This document shows positions 7,847-15,153 of a DNA stretch of 36,618 nt, piece after piece. The stretch is from Micromonospora acroterricola (GTDB lineage Bacteria; Actinomycetota; Actinomycetes; Mycobacteriales; Micromonosporaceae). Made by a program: the position numbers and the translations under genes. Below the pieces are notes generated by a model that did not search any database, was not told where the DNA came from, and was given only the letters and a program-made list of their open reading frames with translations. The DNA is taken from positions 1-36,618 of the forward strand of contig NZ_QGKR01000221.1 of NCBI RefSeq assembly GCF_003172955.1, read 5' to 3'. Numbering within the stretch: position 1 is the stretch's first letter; the number at the start of each line of letters is the position of its first letter.

Positions 7847-9228
7847 CCGTAGAAGGCGTAGATCAGCACACCGATCACGAACCAGACCGCGAAGCGCAGC
7901 CAGGTCTCCGGTGCCAGGTAGGTGATCAGCCAGACCGAGAAGAGCGCGCCGGCCGCCGGCACCACCGGCATCCCCGGCAGCCGGAACGTGCGGGGTGCGT
8001 CCGGGCGTCGGTAGCGCAGCACGATCACCGCGATGCAGACCACCACGAAGGCGAGCAGGATGCCGATGTTGGTCAGCTCCGCCGCCTCCCGGATCGGCAG
8101 GAAGCCGGCGATCAGGGCGGAGGCCACGCCGACGATCCAGGTGACCCGGGTGGGCACCCGGCGGACCGGATGCAGCTTGCCGAACCACGCCGGCAGCAGC
8201 CCGTCGCGGCTCATCGAGAACCAGACCCGCGTCACGCCCAGCATGAAGGTGAACATGACGGTCAGGATCCCGATGATGGCGCCGACCGCGATCACACTGG
8301 CCAGCCCGGACAGGCCGACCGACTGGAACGCGGAGGAGAAGCCGCTCTCCGCGTCGATGTTCCGGTAGTTCTGCATCCCGGTCAGCACCAGGGTGGCCAG
8401 CACGTACAGCACCATCGAGATGATCAGCGACCAGATGATCGCCTTCGGCATGTGTCGGCGGGCGTCCCGGGACTCCTCGGCGGCGGTGCTCATCGCGTCG
8501 TAGCCGAAGACGGCGAAGAAGACGGTCGCCGCGCCGGTGAACGCCCCGCTCAAGCCGAACGGGAAGAACGGCGAGTAGTTGGCCGTCCGGATGTGGAAGA
8601 AGCCGACCACGATCACCAGCAGCACGACGGCCACCTTCAGCCCGACCACGAACGTCTCGAACCGGGCGGCCGTCTTGATGCCCTGGTTGAGCAGGAACGC
8701 GATGAGCAGGCAGAGCGCCACCGCGAAGAGGTCGACCACGTGCCCGTCCCCGGTGCCGGGGGCGCCGAGCATCCAGGCCGGCAGCTCCCCGCCCAACTCC
8801 CCGACGAGGAAGCCGAAGTAGCCGGAGATGCCGATCGCCACCACCGCGACGATCGCGGTGTACTCCAGCAGCAGGTCCCAGCCGATGAACCAGCCGACCG
8901 CCTCGCCGAGCACCGCGTACCCGTACGTGTAGGCCGAGCCGGCCTTGGGGATCATGCCGGCGAACTCGGCGTAGGACAGCGCGGCGGCGGCGCTGGCCAG
9001 GCCGGCGATCAGGAACGACACGAGCACCGCCGGGCCGGCGGTCTCGTTGGCCACCGCGCCCGCCAGCGCGAAGATCCCGGCGCCGATGATGCCGCCCACC
9101 CCGATGGCGGTGAGCTGCCACAGCCCGAGCGAGCGGGACAGGCCCTCCGCGCTCTCGTCCGCGATCTCCTCGACCGGCTTGCGGCGGAACATTCCGCTGC
9201 CGCCGGGACTGGCGCCCGTGGAGGTCAT
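7750..9228 (-). CDS. APC-family amino acid permease (CAT/YfnA-like)
   Basis: The 492-residue protein has twelve predicted membrane segments. The first carries the APC substrate-binding signature GVGGIIGAGIFALAG, followed by FAGMIPKAGSAYTYGY and later EESRDARRHMPKAI, all typical of cationic-amino-acid-type APC transporters. It should import amino acids by proton symport or exchange; the specificity cannot be read from sequence. The ATG at 9228 has an AAGGGGGA ribosome site, and a TTGACC/TAACAG promoter lies just upstream. The Pro/Gly-rich C-terminal tail is encoded in the 97-bp overlap with the opposite gene. Confidence 0.92.
   Translation of the reverse strand: MTSTGASPGGSGMFRRKPVEEIADESAEGLSRSLGLWQLTAIGVGGIIGAGIFALAGAVANETAGPAVLVSFLIAGLASAAAALSYAEFAGMIPKAGSAYTYGYAVLGEAVGWFIGWDLLLEYTAIVAVVAIGISGYFGFLVGELGGELPAWMLGAPGTGDGHVVDLFAVALCLLIAFLLNQGIKTAARFETFVVGLKVAVVLLVIVVGFFHIRTANYSPFFPFGLSGAFTGAATVFFAVFGYDAMSTAAEESRDARRHMPKAIIWSLIISMVLYVLATLVLTGMQNYRNIDAESGFSSAFQSVGLSGLASVIAVGAIIGILTVMFTFMLGVTRVWFSMSRDGLLPAWFGKLHPVRRVPTRVTWIVGVASALIAGFLPIREAAELTNIGILLAFVVVCIAVIVLRYRRPDAPRTFRLPGMPVVPAAGALFSVWLITYLAPETWLRFAVWFVIGVLIYAFYGYRRSALAGRPPASPSGPPGPTGPGGDGGSGR
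7776..7831. terminator. Two hairpins inside the convergent gene overlap, possible bidirectional terminator
   Basis: Stem A is 7776-7782 with 7787-7793 (7 bp, 4-nt loop). Stem B is 7807-7815 with 7823-7831 (9 bp, 7-nt loop). Both lie inside the last codons of the two tail-to-tail genes, so transcription from either side would stop only near the end of the coding sequence. The codon bias for Gly and Pro could also produce such symmetry by chance. Confidence 0.4.
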
Positions 9229-9274
9229 CGTCGTCCCCCTTCCGACCGCGCCCCGCGCGCGGTGCGTGCCGCCA

Positions 9275-9302
9275 CTGTTACCCGCACAGCGACGGAGGTC
9301 AA
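9275..9302 (-). promoter_or_regulatory. Sigma-70-type promoter of the amino acid permease
   Basis: On the minus strand the -35 TTGACC (9297-9302) and -10 TAACAG (9275-9280) are 16 bp apart. Reading the -10 one base later gives AACAGT at 17 bp. The predicted start leaves a leader of about 40 nt that includes the AAGGGGGA ribosome site. Confidence 0.55.
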
Positions 9303-9324
9303 TCCCTCGGCGTCCTGGCCCACC

Positions 9325-9888
9325 TCATTCCACGACCGGCAGCACGACCTCGTTGCGGCGCAGGAACCATGGCTTCCACGGCGGGTCGAACCGCGCGTAC
9401 CGGATGGCGCCGGTGGGTTGCAGCCCGGATGCGGTGACCGACCGGCCGAGCATCGTGGCGCGCTCGCCGAACGCCGTCTCCGTCCACCGTCCGGAGAACC
9501 GCATCGCCGCCGCGAGCTGCGCCGGGATCTCCCGGATCCGCACCCGGGGGTCCACCGGCTCGGGCAGGGTGGCGGCGGTGGCGCTGGCCGGCATGACGAA
9601 CTGCACCAGGTACGCGCCCGGCTGCTCGCCCTCCTCCTGGACCACCGGCGCGGTCATCGCGATCTTCACGGTGCCGGTGGCCTCCTGCATCACCGGCGCG
9701 TTCGTCCCGGTCGGGTGCCGGACCCGGTTGGCGCCCCCGATGTAGGCGGCCAGCGGCCGGAACGCCTCGATCGGGGCCCGGGTGAAGGACGCCTGGATCT
9801 GCATCTCGGCCACCACGTGGGCCGGGTACCGGCGCAGCTCGAAGCCGGGGTGTCGGGACACCACCCGGTACGGCTGCTGCTCGGTCAT
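9325..9888 (-). CDS. SOUL-family haem-binding-type protein
   Basis: The 187-residue product reads YRVVSRHPGFELRRYPAHVVAE at the start and has KIAMTAPV in the middle, the two signatures of the SOUL/HEBP family. The C-terminus (PPWKPWFLRRNEVVLPV) fits the conserved final strand with the P-W-x-x-P-F/W-type ending. There is no signal peptide, so it should be cytoplasmic. Eukaryotic members bind haem or tetrapyrroles; the role in actinobacteria is not established. The gene follows the ABC/YqeB operon by 30 bp on the same strand, but a -10-like TAGCGT and a perfect 19-bp palindrome lie in that gap, so it may be transcribed or translated independently. Confidence 0.88.
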   Translation of the reverse strand: MTEQQPYRVVSRHPGFELRRYPAHVVAEMQIQASFTRAPIEAFRPLAAYIGGANRVRHPTGTNAPVMQEATGTVKIAMTAPVVQEEGEQPGAYLVQFVMPASATAATLPEPVDPRVRIREIPAQLAAAMRFSGRWTETAFGERATMLGRSVTASGLQPTGAIRYARFDPPWKPWFLRRNEVVLPVVE

Positions 9889-9894
9889 CGCGCG

Positions 9895-9921
9895 CTCCCA
9901 GATCTTCTGGGAGAGACGCTA
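9895..9921 (-). promoter_or_regulatory. Perfect 19-bp palindrome and -10-like box before the SOUL gene
   Basis: CTCCCAGA (9895-9902) and TCTGGGAG (9906-9913) form an exact 8-bp inverted repeat with a 3-nt centre. On the minus strand the second arm contains GGGAG, the only plausible ribosome site of the SOUL gene, 6 nt before its ATG. TAGCGT (9916-9921) lies just upstream and shares its TAG with the stop codon of the previous gene. The element could be an operator over the transcription start, a hairpin hiding the ribosome site in read-through mRNA, or a terminator. Confidence 0.5.
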
Positions 9922-10668
9922 CCGCCCGTCCGGCCCCCGCTCGGCCGAAGTCGGCTCCTCCGCCCCGGGGGTGACCGCCCGCCCGGTCAGCCGCCAGTAC
10001 TGCCGCTTGCCCTCGTCGCGCAGCACCACCCCGATCCGGCCGAGTTCCCGGCGCAGCTCCCGGGCGTCGTCGCGCCGATCCCGCTGGACCGCCCGCTCGC
10101 GGGCCCGCAGCAGGGCGTCGGCCCCGGCGGGCAGCCCGGGCAGGTCGGGCACCCAGAGCCGGTACGCCGACCGGTGCGGATCACCGTCCGCCCACCCCCA
10201 GCCGTGCGTGCGGAACGCCGCCGCCAGCCGGGTGCCCGGCAGGTCCGTCGACTCCCGGATCAGCTCCGCGCCGTCGGCGTCGAGCAGCACCAGGTCTCCG
10301 CCGTCGACGAAGACCACCCGGGTCTCGGCCCGCGTGACGTGCCGGTCCTCGCCGGCGCGGCGCAGCCGGACCTGCGCCGCGTCGACGGTGACGGCCAGCC
10401 GTTCGGCGGCGCCCACCCCGGCGAGGACCAGACCGGCCAGCGCGCCCACCGCTGCCGTGCCGGCGATCGCCTGGTGCTCGGGCAGCCGGTCCAGCAGGTT
10501 GAACAGCCACTGCACGGGCGCCCAGGGCAGCCCGGCGACCCAGCCCGCCACCAGTGCGAGCAGGCCGCCGGCGCCTGCACCGAGCAGCGGGAAGCCGGCC
10601 CAGAGCACGGCCAGCTCGACCGGCCCGCCGGTGACGACGGTGCGCGGGCCGTAGCCGTCGCCGGCCAT
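9919..10668 (-). CDS. YqeB-like membrane protein with PH-like C-terminal region
   Basis: The 249-residue protein begins MAGDGYGPRTVV and has two hydrophobic hairpin regions (about 17-45 and 70-90). A soluble region that reads like a PH-type beta fold follows (about 92-150; DAAQVRLRRAGEDRHV, ETRVVFVDGGDLVLLD), and then a helical, Arg-rich part. This is how I remember proteins annotated as YqeB family; the assignment is from memory and moderate. The ATG lies only 2 nt after the stop of the ABC permease, so it belongs to that operon and probably assists or accompanies the exporter. No enzymatic motif is visible. Confidence 0.65.
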   Translation of the reverse strand: MAGDGYGPRTVVTGGPVELAVLWAGFPLLGAGAGGLLALVAGWVAGLPWAPVQWLFNLLDRLPEHQAIAGTAAVGALAGLVLAGVGAAERLAVTVDAAQVRLRRAGEDRHVTRAETRVVFVDGGDLVLLDADGAELIRESTDLPGTRLAAAFRTHGWGWADGDPHRSAYRLWVPDLPGLPAGADALLRARERAVQRDRRDDARELRRELGRIGVVLRDEGKRQYWRLTGRAVTPGAEEPTSAERGPDGR

Positions 10669-10670
10669 GC

Positions 10671-11468
10671 TCAGGACACCTCGCGGCGCAGCGTCCGGAC
10701 CAGGCCGGCGGCCAGCGGGAGGACCATCCAGACCAGCAGGGACACCACCATCCGCCCCCACTGCTCGCCGGTGACGGCGTCGCTGCTGAACAGCGGTTCC
10801 ATGGTCTTGCTGGTGTCCAGCCACTCGGACGGGCCGCGCAGCGGCCGGACCATCTCGCCGAGCACCCCCCAGAGGGTGGGCAGCAGCAGGTAGCCGACGA
10901 TCGCCAGCGGCGGGTTGAGCAGCAGCAGACCGAAGGCGGCACCCATCAGCACGCCGGTGACCTGGAGGATCACCGCGTTCAGGATCAGCGACGCGTCGAT
11001 CTGCCAGGTGCCCGCGCCGCCGGTGGCGGACGCCACCAGCGTCCCGGCGGCGGCGACGGCCAGGCTGACCAGCACCGAGGCGAGCGAGGTGAGCACCACG
11101 GCGATCAGCTTCGCGACCACGACCCGCTCCCGGCGGGGCACCAGGGCGTACGTGGTGAGGGCGGTGCGCTGGGACCACTCGCTGGTAATCGACAGGATGC
11201 CGAGCACTGGCAGGAGCACCCCGATCGGCAGCAGCGACGGGGTGAAGAAGTTGACGAAGGTCTGCTCGGCGTCCTTGGCGTAGATCAATTGCAGGGTGAC
11301 GATCACGGCGGTGATCAGGCCGATGGTGATCAGCAGCCAGCGGCCGGCCCGGGTGTCGACGAGCTTGCGCAGTTCCACGGCGGTGAGCCGGAGCAGCGAC
11401 GGGCGGCGTACCGGAGCGTGTTGCCGGGGCGCGACGGCGCCGGCGGCGGGCGCGGTGGTGGTGGTCAT
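10671..11468 (-). CDS. ABC-2 type transporter permease
   Basis: The 265-residue protein has a short cytoplasmic N-terminus (TAVELRKLVDTRAGRWLL), typical of ABC-2 permeases, and six hydrophobic segments. The conserved SITSEWSQRTALTTYALVPRRERVVVAK lies after the second segment. The ATG at 11468 overlaps the ATPase stop by 4 bp (ATGA), so the two are translationally coupled. It pairs with the ATPase to form a drug or lipid exporter of the DrrAB type in a general sense; the substrate is unknown. The YqeB-like gene follows directly. Confidence 0.88.
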   Translation of the reverse strand: MTTTTAPAAGAVAPRQHAPVRRPSLLRLTAVELRKLVDTRAGRWLLITIGLITAVIVTLQLIYAKDAEQTFVNFFTPSLLPIGVLLPVLGILSITSEWSQRTALTTYALVPRRERVVVAKLIAVVLTSLASVLVSLAVAAAGTLVASATGGAGTWQIDASLILNAVILQVTGVLMGAAFGLLLLNPPLAIVGYLLLPTLWGVLGEMVRPLRGPSEWLDTSKTMEPLFSSDAVTGEQWGRMVVSLLVWMVLPLAAGLVRTLRREVS

Positions 11469-12361
11469 CGGACGGCCTCCTTGGTGGACTCGCCGGCGGT
11501 CAGGGTGAGGAAGAGCTGTTCGAGGCCACCGCCGTCGGCGGGGCGCAGCGCGGCGAGCGCGACGCCGGCATCGGCCGCGGCCTGGCCGACCGCCTCGGCG
11601 TCGGCCTGCACCAGCAGGCCGTCGGCGCTGTCGGCGGCGGTCAGGCCGGCGGCGTCCAGCGCCCGGCGCAGCGCCGCGCCGTCGCGGGCCCGGACCAGCG
11701 TGCCGCCGCCGGCGAGCAGGTCGTCCTTGGTGCCCTGGGCCACGATCCGGCCGCCCCCGATCACCACCAGCCGGTCCGCGACCGCCTCCACCTCGCGCAG
11801 CAGGTGGGAGGAGAGCAGCACGGTGCCGCCCCGGTCGGCGAAGTCGCGCAGCAGGCCGCGCATCCAGAAGATCCCCTCCGGGTCCAGGCCGTTCGCCGGC
11901 TCGTCGAGGATCAGCACCCGGGGGTCGCCGAGCAGCGCCTGTGCCAGACCGAGCCGCTGGCGCATGCCCAACGAGTACGCGCGTACCCGTCGCTTGGCGG
12001 CCACCGCGTTCAACCCGACCAGGTCGAGCTTCGCGGCGACCTCCCGCCGGTCCAACCCCATGGTGTACGCGGACAGCGTCAACGCCTCGCGGCCGGTCCG
12101 CCCGGCGTGCTGGGCGGAGGCGTCCAGCAGCACCCCGACCTCCCGTCCCGGGTTGGGCAGCTCCCGGTAGGGGCGTCCGGAGACGGTGGCGCGGCCGGCG
12201 GTCGGCGCGGTGAGCCCGCAGATCATCCGCATGGTCGTGGACTTGCCGGCGCCGTTCGGGCCGAGGAAGCCGGTGACGGTGCCCGGCTCGCAGTGGAACG
12301 ACACGTCGTCCACCGCCGGGTGTGGCCCGTATCGCTTGGTGAGGTTCTCCACGGTGATCAT
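11465..12361 (-). CDS. ABC-2 transporter ATP-binding protein (DrrA/CcmA class)
   Basis: The 298-residue protein has Walker A GPNGAGKS (34-41), a signature variant YSLGMRQRLGLA, Walker B RVLILDEPANGLDPEG, and H-loop LLSSHLL. The GLDPEGIFWMRGLL segment and the roughly 80-residue C-terminal extension are typical of ATPases serving ABC-2 permeases. The ATG at 12361 is chosen because MITVENLTKRYG is the normal family start. No strong ribosome site or -10 is visible in the 132-bp divergent region on this strand. It is divergent from the second two-component system, which probably regulates it. Confidence 0.92.
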   Translation of the reverse strand: MITVENLTKRYGPHPAVDDVSFHCEPGTVTGFLGPNGAGKSTTMRMICGLTAPTAGRATVSGRPYRELPNPGREVGVLLDASAQHAGRTGREALTLSAYTMGLDRREVAAKLDLVGLNAVAAKRRVRAYSLGMRQRLGLAQALLGDPRVLILDEPANGLDPEGIFWMRGLLRDFADRGGTVLLSSHLLREVEAVADRLVVIGGGRIVAQGTKDDLLAGGGTLVRARDGAALRRALDAAGLTAADSADGLLVQADAEAVGQAAADAGVALAALRPADGGGLEQLFLTLTAGESTKEAVR

Positions 12362-12481
12362 GTCGTCGAGCCTGCGCGCGCCACCCGGCCATCCGCTGCG
12401 GCCACCGGTCGCCGCCGCACCGACCTTGGTCGACGGGCGGGTCTCGACTTTGGTAGCTGGTCGCGGCGCCGGTCGGCTGCC

Positions 12482-12487
12482 TAGCAT
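12482..12487 (+). promoter_or_regulatory. Leaderless -10 box (TAGCAT) of the second histidine kinase
   Basis: TAGCAT is followed by six bases and the GTG start at 12494. There is no ribosome site. It lies in the divergent region shared with the ABC-2 operon. Confidence 0.6.
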
Positions 12488-12493
12488 GGCGTC

Positions 12494-13747
12494 GTGACCA
12501 GCCTCGCCGTGCCGGAACACCCCTGGCTGCTGCCCGGGGCGCTGGCCGGCGCGGTCAGCCCGGACGCGGCCACCCGCCGGCCGCGGCGCACCACCCGGGA
12601 CTGGGCGGTCGACACGCTGGCCTTCCTGCTCTCCCTGCTCTGGGTGCTGTTCGTCACCGCGGACGCCCTCTCGCCCGACCCGGCGATCACGACCCCGCTG
12701 CCGCACGACTGGATGACCGGCGTGGACGCGTTGCTCGGGCTGGCCTGCTGCGGGCTGCTCTGGCTGCGCCGGCGGTGGCCGCTCGGGCTGGCGGTGGCGA
12801 CCGTGCCGCTGACGCTGTTCTCGATGGCCTCGGCCATCCCGCTGGTGATCCTCTACTTCACCGTGGTGGTGCACCGGCGCACCGCCGTGGCGGTGGCGCT
12901 GACCGGCGTGGGTCTGGTCACCAACATGGTCTTCAGTTGGCTGCGTCCGGACCCGAACATGCCCTACTGGGCCACCGCGGCGTGGGGCGTGGTGATCAGC
13001 TTCGCCGTGCTCGCCTGGGGGATGTTCGTCCGGGCCCGGCGGCAGTTGATCGTGTCGCTGCGGGACCGGGCCGAGCGGGCCGAGGCGGAGCAGCAGTTGC
13101 GGGTCGCCCAGGCCCGGCACCTGGAGCGCACCCGGATCGCCCGGGAGATGCACGACGTGCTGGCTCACCGGATCTCGCTGCTCAGCCTGCACGCCGGCGC
13201 GCTGGAGTTCCGCCCGGACGCGCCCGCGGACGAGGTGGCCCGGGCGGCCGGGGTGATCCGGGGTAGCGCGCACGCCGCCCTCCAGGACCTGCGCGAGGTG
13301 ATCGGGGTGCTTCGGGCGGAGGGCGACGGCGAGGCGCCGGAGCCACCCCAGCCCACCCTCGCCGACCTGCCCGCCCTGATCGCCGAGTCGCGGACGGCCG
13401 GGGTGCGGGTCAACGTCAGTGACACCGTCGCCGCGCCGGCCGACGTGCCGGCGGCGCTGGGGCGGGCCGCGTACCGGATCGTGCAGGAGGGGCTGACCAA
13501 CGCCCGCAAGCACGCGGCCGGCGCCGCGGTCACCGTGGATCTGGCCGGCGGGCCGGGGGACGGGCTGACCGTGGCGATCGGCAACCGGTGGCCGGTGGGC
13601 GCCCCGACCGGGGGCGAGCTGCCAGGGGCCGGCACCGGTCTGGTCGGCATCACCGAGCGGGTCACCCTGGCCGGCGGGCGGTTGGCGTACGGCCGGGACG
13701 ACGCGGGCGACTTCCGCCTGGCCGCCTGGCTGCCGTGGCCGGCGTGA
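12494..13747 (+). CDS. Sensor histidine kinase, NarL/DesK-type (second two-component system)
   Basis: The 417-residue kinase has four to five membrane segments between about 40 and 178, a coiled stretch (RAERAEAEQQLRVAQARH), H-box AREMHDVLAH with His220, N-box QEGLTNARKHA and G-box GTGLVGITERV. The usual D-x-G of the G1 box is replaced by VAIGNRWP, a variation worth testing for ATP binding. The GTG start at 12494 is supported by the -10 box 6 nt upstream and the absence of a better start. The stop overlaps the response-regulator start by 4 bp. The divergent ABC-2 operon is the probable output. Confidence 0.9.
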   Translation: MTSLAVPEHPWLLPGALAGAVSPDAATRRPRRTTRDWAVDTLAFLLSLLWVLFVTADALSPDPAITTPLPHDWMTGVDALLGLACCGLLWLRRRWPLGLAVATVPLTLFSMASAIPLVILYFTVVVHRRTAVAVALTGVGLVTNMVFSWLRPDPNMPYWATAAWGVVISFAVLAWGMFVRARRQLIVSLRDRAERAEAEQQLRVAQARHLERTRIAREMHDVLAHRISLLSLHAGALEFRPDAPADEVARAAGVIRGSAHAALQDLREVIGVLRAEGDGEAPEPPQPTLADLPALIAESRTAGVRVNVSDTVAAPADVPAALGRAAYRIVQEGLTNARKHAAGAAVTVDLAGGPGDGLTVAIGNRWPVGAPTGGELPGAGTGLVGITERVTLAGGRLAYGRDDAGDFRLAAWLPWPA

Positions 13748-14454
13748 CCGGGCCGTCCGGCGAGGCCGGGACAGGTGGCGGCCGCGCGCCGGTGCGGGTG
13801 CTGATCGTGGACGACGACGCGCTGGTCCGGGCCGGGCTCTCCATGATCCTCGGCGGCCTGCCCGACCTGGTCGTGGTGGGTGAGGCCGCCGACGGTGGCG
13901 AGGTGCCGGCCGCCGTCGGCGCGTACGCCCCGGACGTGGTGCTGATGGACATCCGGATGCCACGGGTGGACGGGCTGACCGCCACCGAGGCGCTGCGCGC
14001 CCAGCCGCACCCGCCCGAGGTGCTGGTGCTGACCACCTTCGACGCCGACGAGCAGGTGTTGCGGGCGCTGCGCGCCGGAGCGGCGGGTTTCCTGCTCAAG
14101 GACACCCCACCGGCGGACATCGTGCACGCGGTCCGCCGGGTCGCGGCCGGCGAGGCGACGCTCTCCCCGACGGTGACCCGGACGCTGATCGCCCACGTGA
14201 CGGCCGCCGCTCCCGCACCGGCCGGTCCCGACCCCCGTCGTGAGCGGGCACTGCGGCTGCTCACCGGGCTCAGCGAGCGGGAGCGGCAGGTGGCCGTCGC
14301 GCTGGGCCGGGGTTGCACCAACGCGGAGATCGCGGGGGAGTTGTTCATGAGCGTGGCGACGGTGAAGGCGTACGTCTCCCGGCTGCTGACGCGGCTCGAC
14401 CTCAACAACCGGGTCCAGGTGGCTCTCCTGGTGCACGACGCCGGCCTGGTCTGA
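13744..14454 (+). CDS. NarL/FixJ-type response regulator (second two-component system)
   Basis: The protein is 236 residues when started at GTG 13744, which overlaps the kinase TGA as GTGA. A Gly-rich leader of about 15 residues precedes the receiver domain (RVLIVDDDALVRAG). The phospho-acceptor is D69 in VVLMDIRMP; the conserved lysine is in FLLKDTPPADI. The LuxR helix-turn-helix is at about 175-230 (SERERQVAVALGRGCTNAEI, VATVKAYVSRLL). It is similar in design to the regulator at 1508-2191 but diverged, so it is not a recent duplicate. Likely target: the divergent ABC-2/YqeB operon. Confidence 0.92.
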   Translation: MTGPSGEAGTGGGRAPVRVLIVDDDALVRAGLSMILGGLPDLVVVGEAADGGEVPAAVGAYAPDVVLMDIRMPRVDGLTATEALRAQPHPPEVLVLTTFDADEQVLRALRAGAAGFLLKDTPPADIVHAVRRVAAGEATLSPTVTRTLIAHVTAAAPAPAGPDPRRERALRLLTGLSERERQVAVALGRGCTNAEIAGELFMSVATVKAYVSRLLTRLDLNNRVQVALLVHDAGLV

Positions 14455-14461
14455 ATCCTCC

Positions 14462-14521
14462 GTTAGGGGCATGGTTAGGGGCCAAGAGTTTGAACCTTCG
14501 TCCGGTACCGGCCGTACCACT
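14462..14521 (+). promoter_or_regulatory. Direct repeats and weak promoter before the first Cys/His-motif gene
   Basis: GTTAGGGGC occurs twice (14462-14470 and 14474-14482), 12 bp apart start to start. TTGAAC (14490-14495) and TACCACT (14515-14521) follow with a 19-bp spacer, a poor sigma-70-type match. The repeats end just upstream of the -35-like box, where an activator or repressor could bind. Confidence 0.35.
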
Positions 14522-14581
14522 GCCCGAGGATGTCGGTGCGGCGGGTCCGCCGTACCGCTGCCGAGCTGCGGGAGGCCTGCC

Positions 14582-15049
14582 GTGCGAGTTGGTGAGCAGT
14601 CGACGGATCCCATCGATCAGGTACTGGGTGAGGTGCCCATGCCGGTGCCGCTGACCCCCGAGGATGTCCGCCTCGCGGTCCGGGCGGTGGTGGTGCACAC
14701 AGCCGAGGAGTGGCCAACCGGGCCGCTGTGCCGCAACGACGGCGCCTCCTACCCGTGCCGGCTGCACCGGTGGGGGCGGCGGGTGCTCGAGACACACGGG
14801 CTCAACGAGCGACAGATCGAGGCGTTGATCCGGCACGGTAACCCGTTCGTGCACGTGCCCTTCCCGTTCACCGCGACCGGGCCGTCGTCCGCGCGCCCCG
14901 CCGGCTACTCGGCCCAGGCCGCGCGGACCAACGGGCTGCCGGCGCGACACCAGGCCGCCCGGGTCGTCCCACCCGGGGCACGGCCCACCGCTCCCGGCCG
15001 GCCGGTGACTCCCCCCGTCACCGCGCCGCGCTGGCCCCGGGCGAGCTGA
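14582..15049 (+). CDS. Unrecognised small protein with H-x10-C-x8-C-x2-H motif (paralogue 1)
   Basis: The 155-residue protein starts at GTG 14582, chosen for the strong GGGAGG site 6 nt upstream; an earlier in-frame ATG at 14471 has no ribosome site and a different composition. The core reads AVRAVVVH, then CRND, PCRLHRWG and RVL, and GL...IEALI. The same core occurs in the protein at 21808-22137. Invariant His and Cys residues are spaced H-x10-C-x8-C-x2-H, which could bind a metal, although reduced cysteines alone do not prove it. The last 55 residues are Pro/Ala/Arg-rich and probably disordered. There is no signal peptide or membrane segment. I do not recognise the family. It follows the second response regulator by 127 bp with its own promoter-like sequence. 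Confidence 0.75.
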   Translation: MRVGEQSTDPIDQVLGEVPMPVPLTPEDVRLAVRAVVVHTAEEWPTGPLCRNDGASYPCRLHRWGRRVLETHGLNERQIEALIRHGNPFVHVPFPFTATGPSSARPAGYSAQAARTNGLPARHQAARVVPPGARPTAPGRPVTPPVTAPRWPRAS

Positions 15050-15089
15050 GCGGCGCCACCCCCCGCCCGCCTGTCCGACCGGGGCGACA

Positions 15090-15139
15090 CGACGCCGGCC
15101 CGACGCGAGGATTTCCCCCTCCGCGCCGGGCCGGCGTCG
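15090..15139. terminator. Bidirectional terminator between paralogue 1 and the M15 peptidase
   Basis: Perfect 13-bp arms CGACGCCGGCCCG (15090-15102) and its complement (15127-15139) enclose a further CGCG/CGCG pairing and an AT-richer loop. It lies between the stop codons of two convergent genes (15049 and 15154) and can serve both. Confidence 0.85.
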
Positions 15140-15153
15140 CTCTGTGCGTCGGC

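Noticed and set aside
6994..10893. A 3.9-kb plus-strand frame opposite the permease and SOUL genes
   Set aside because: The composition is that of a shadow frame, and it overlaps four genes with clear family motifs.
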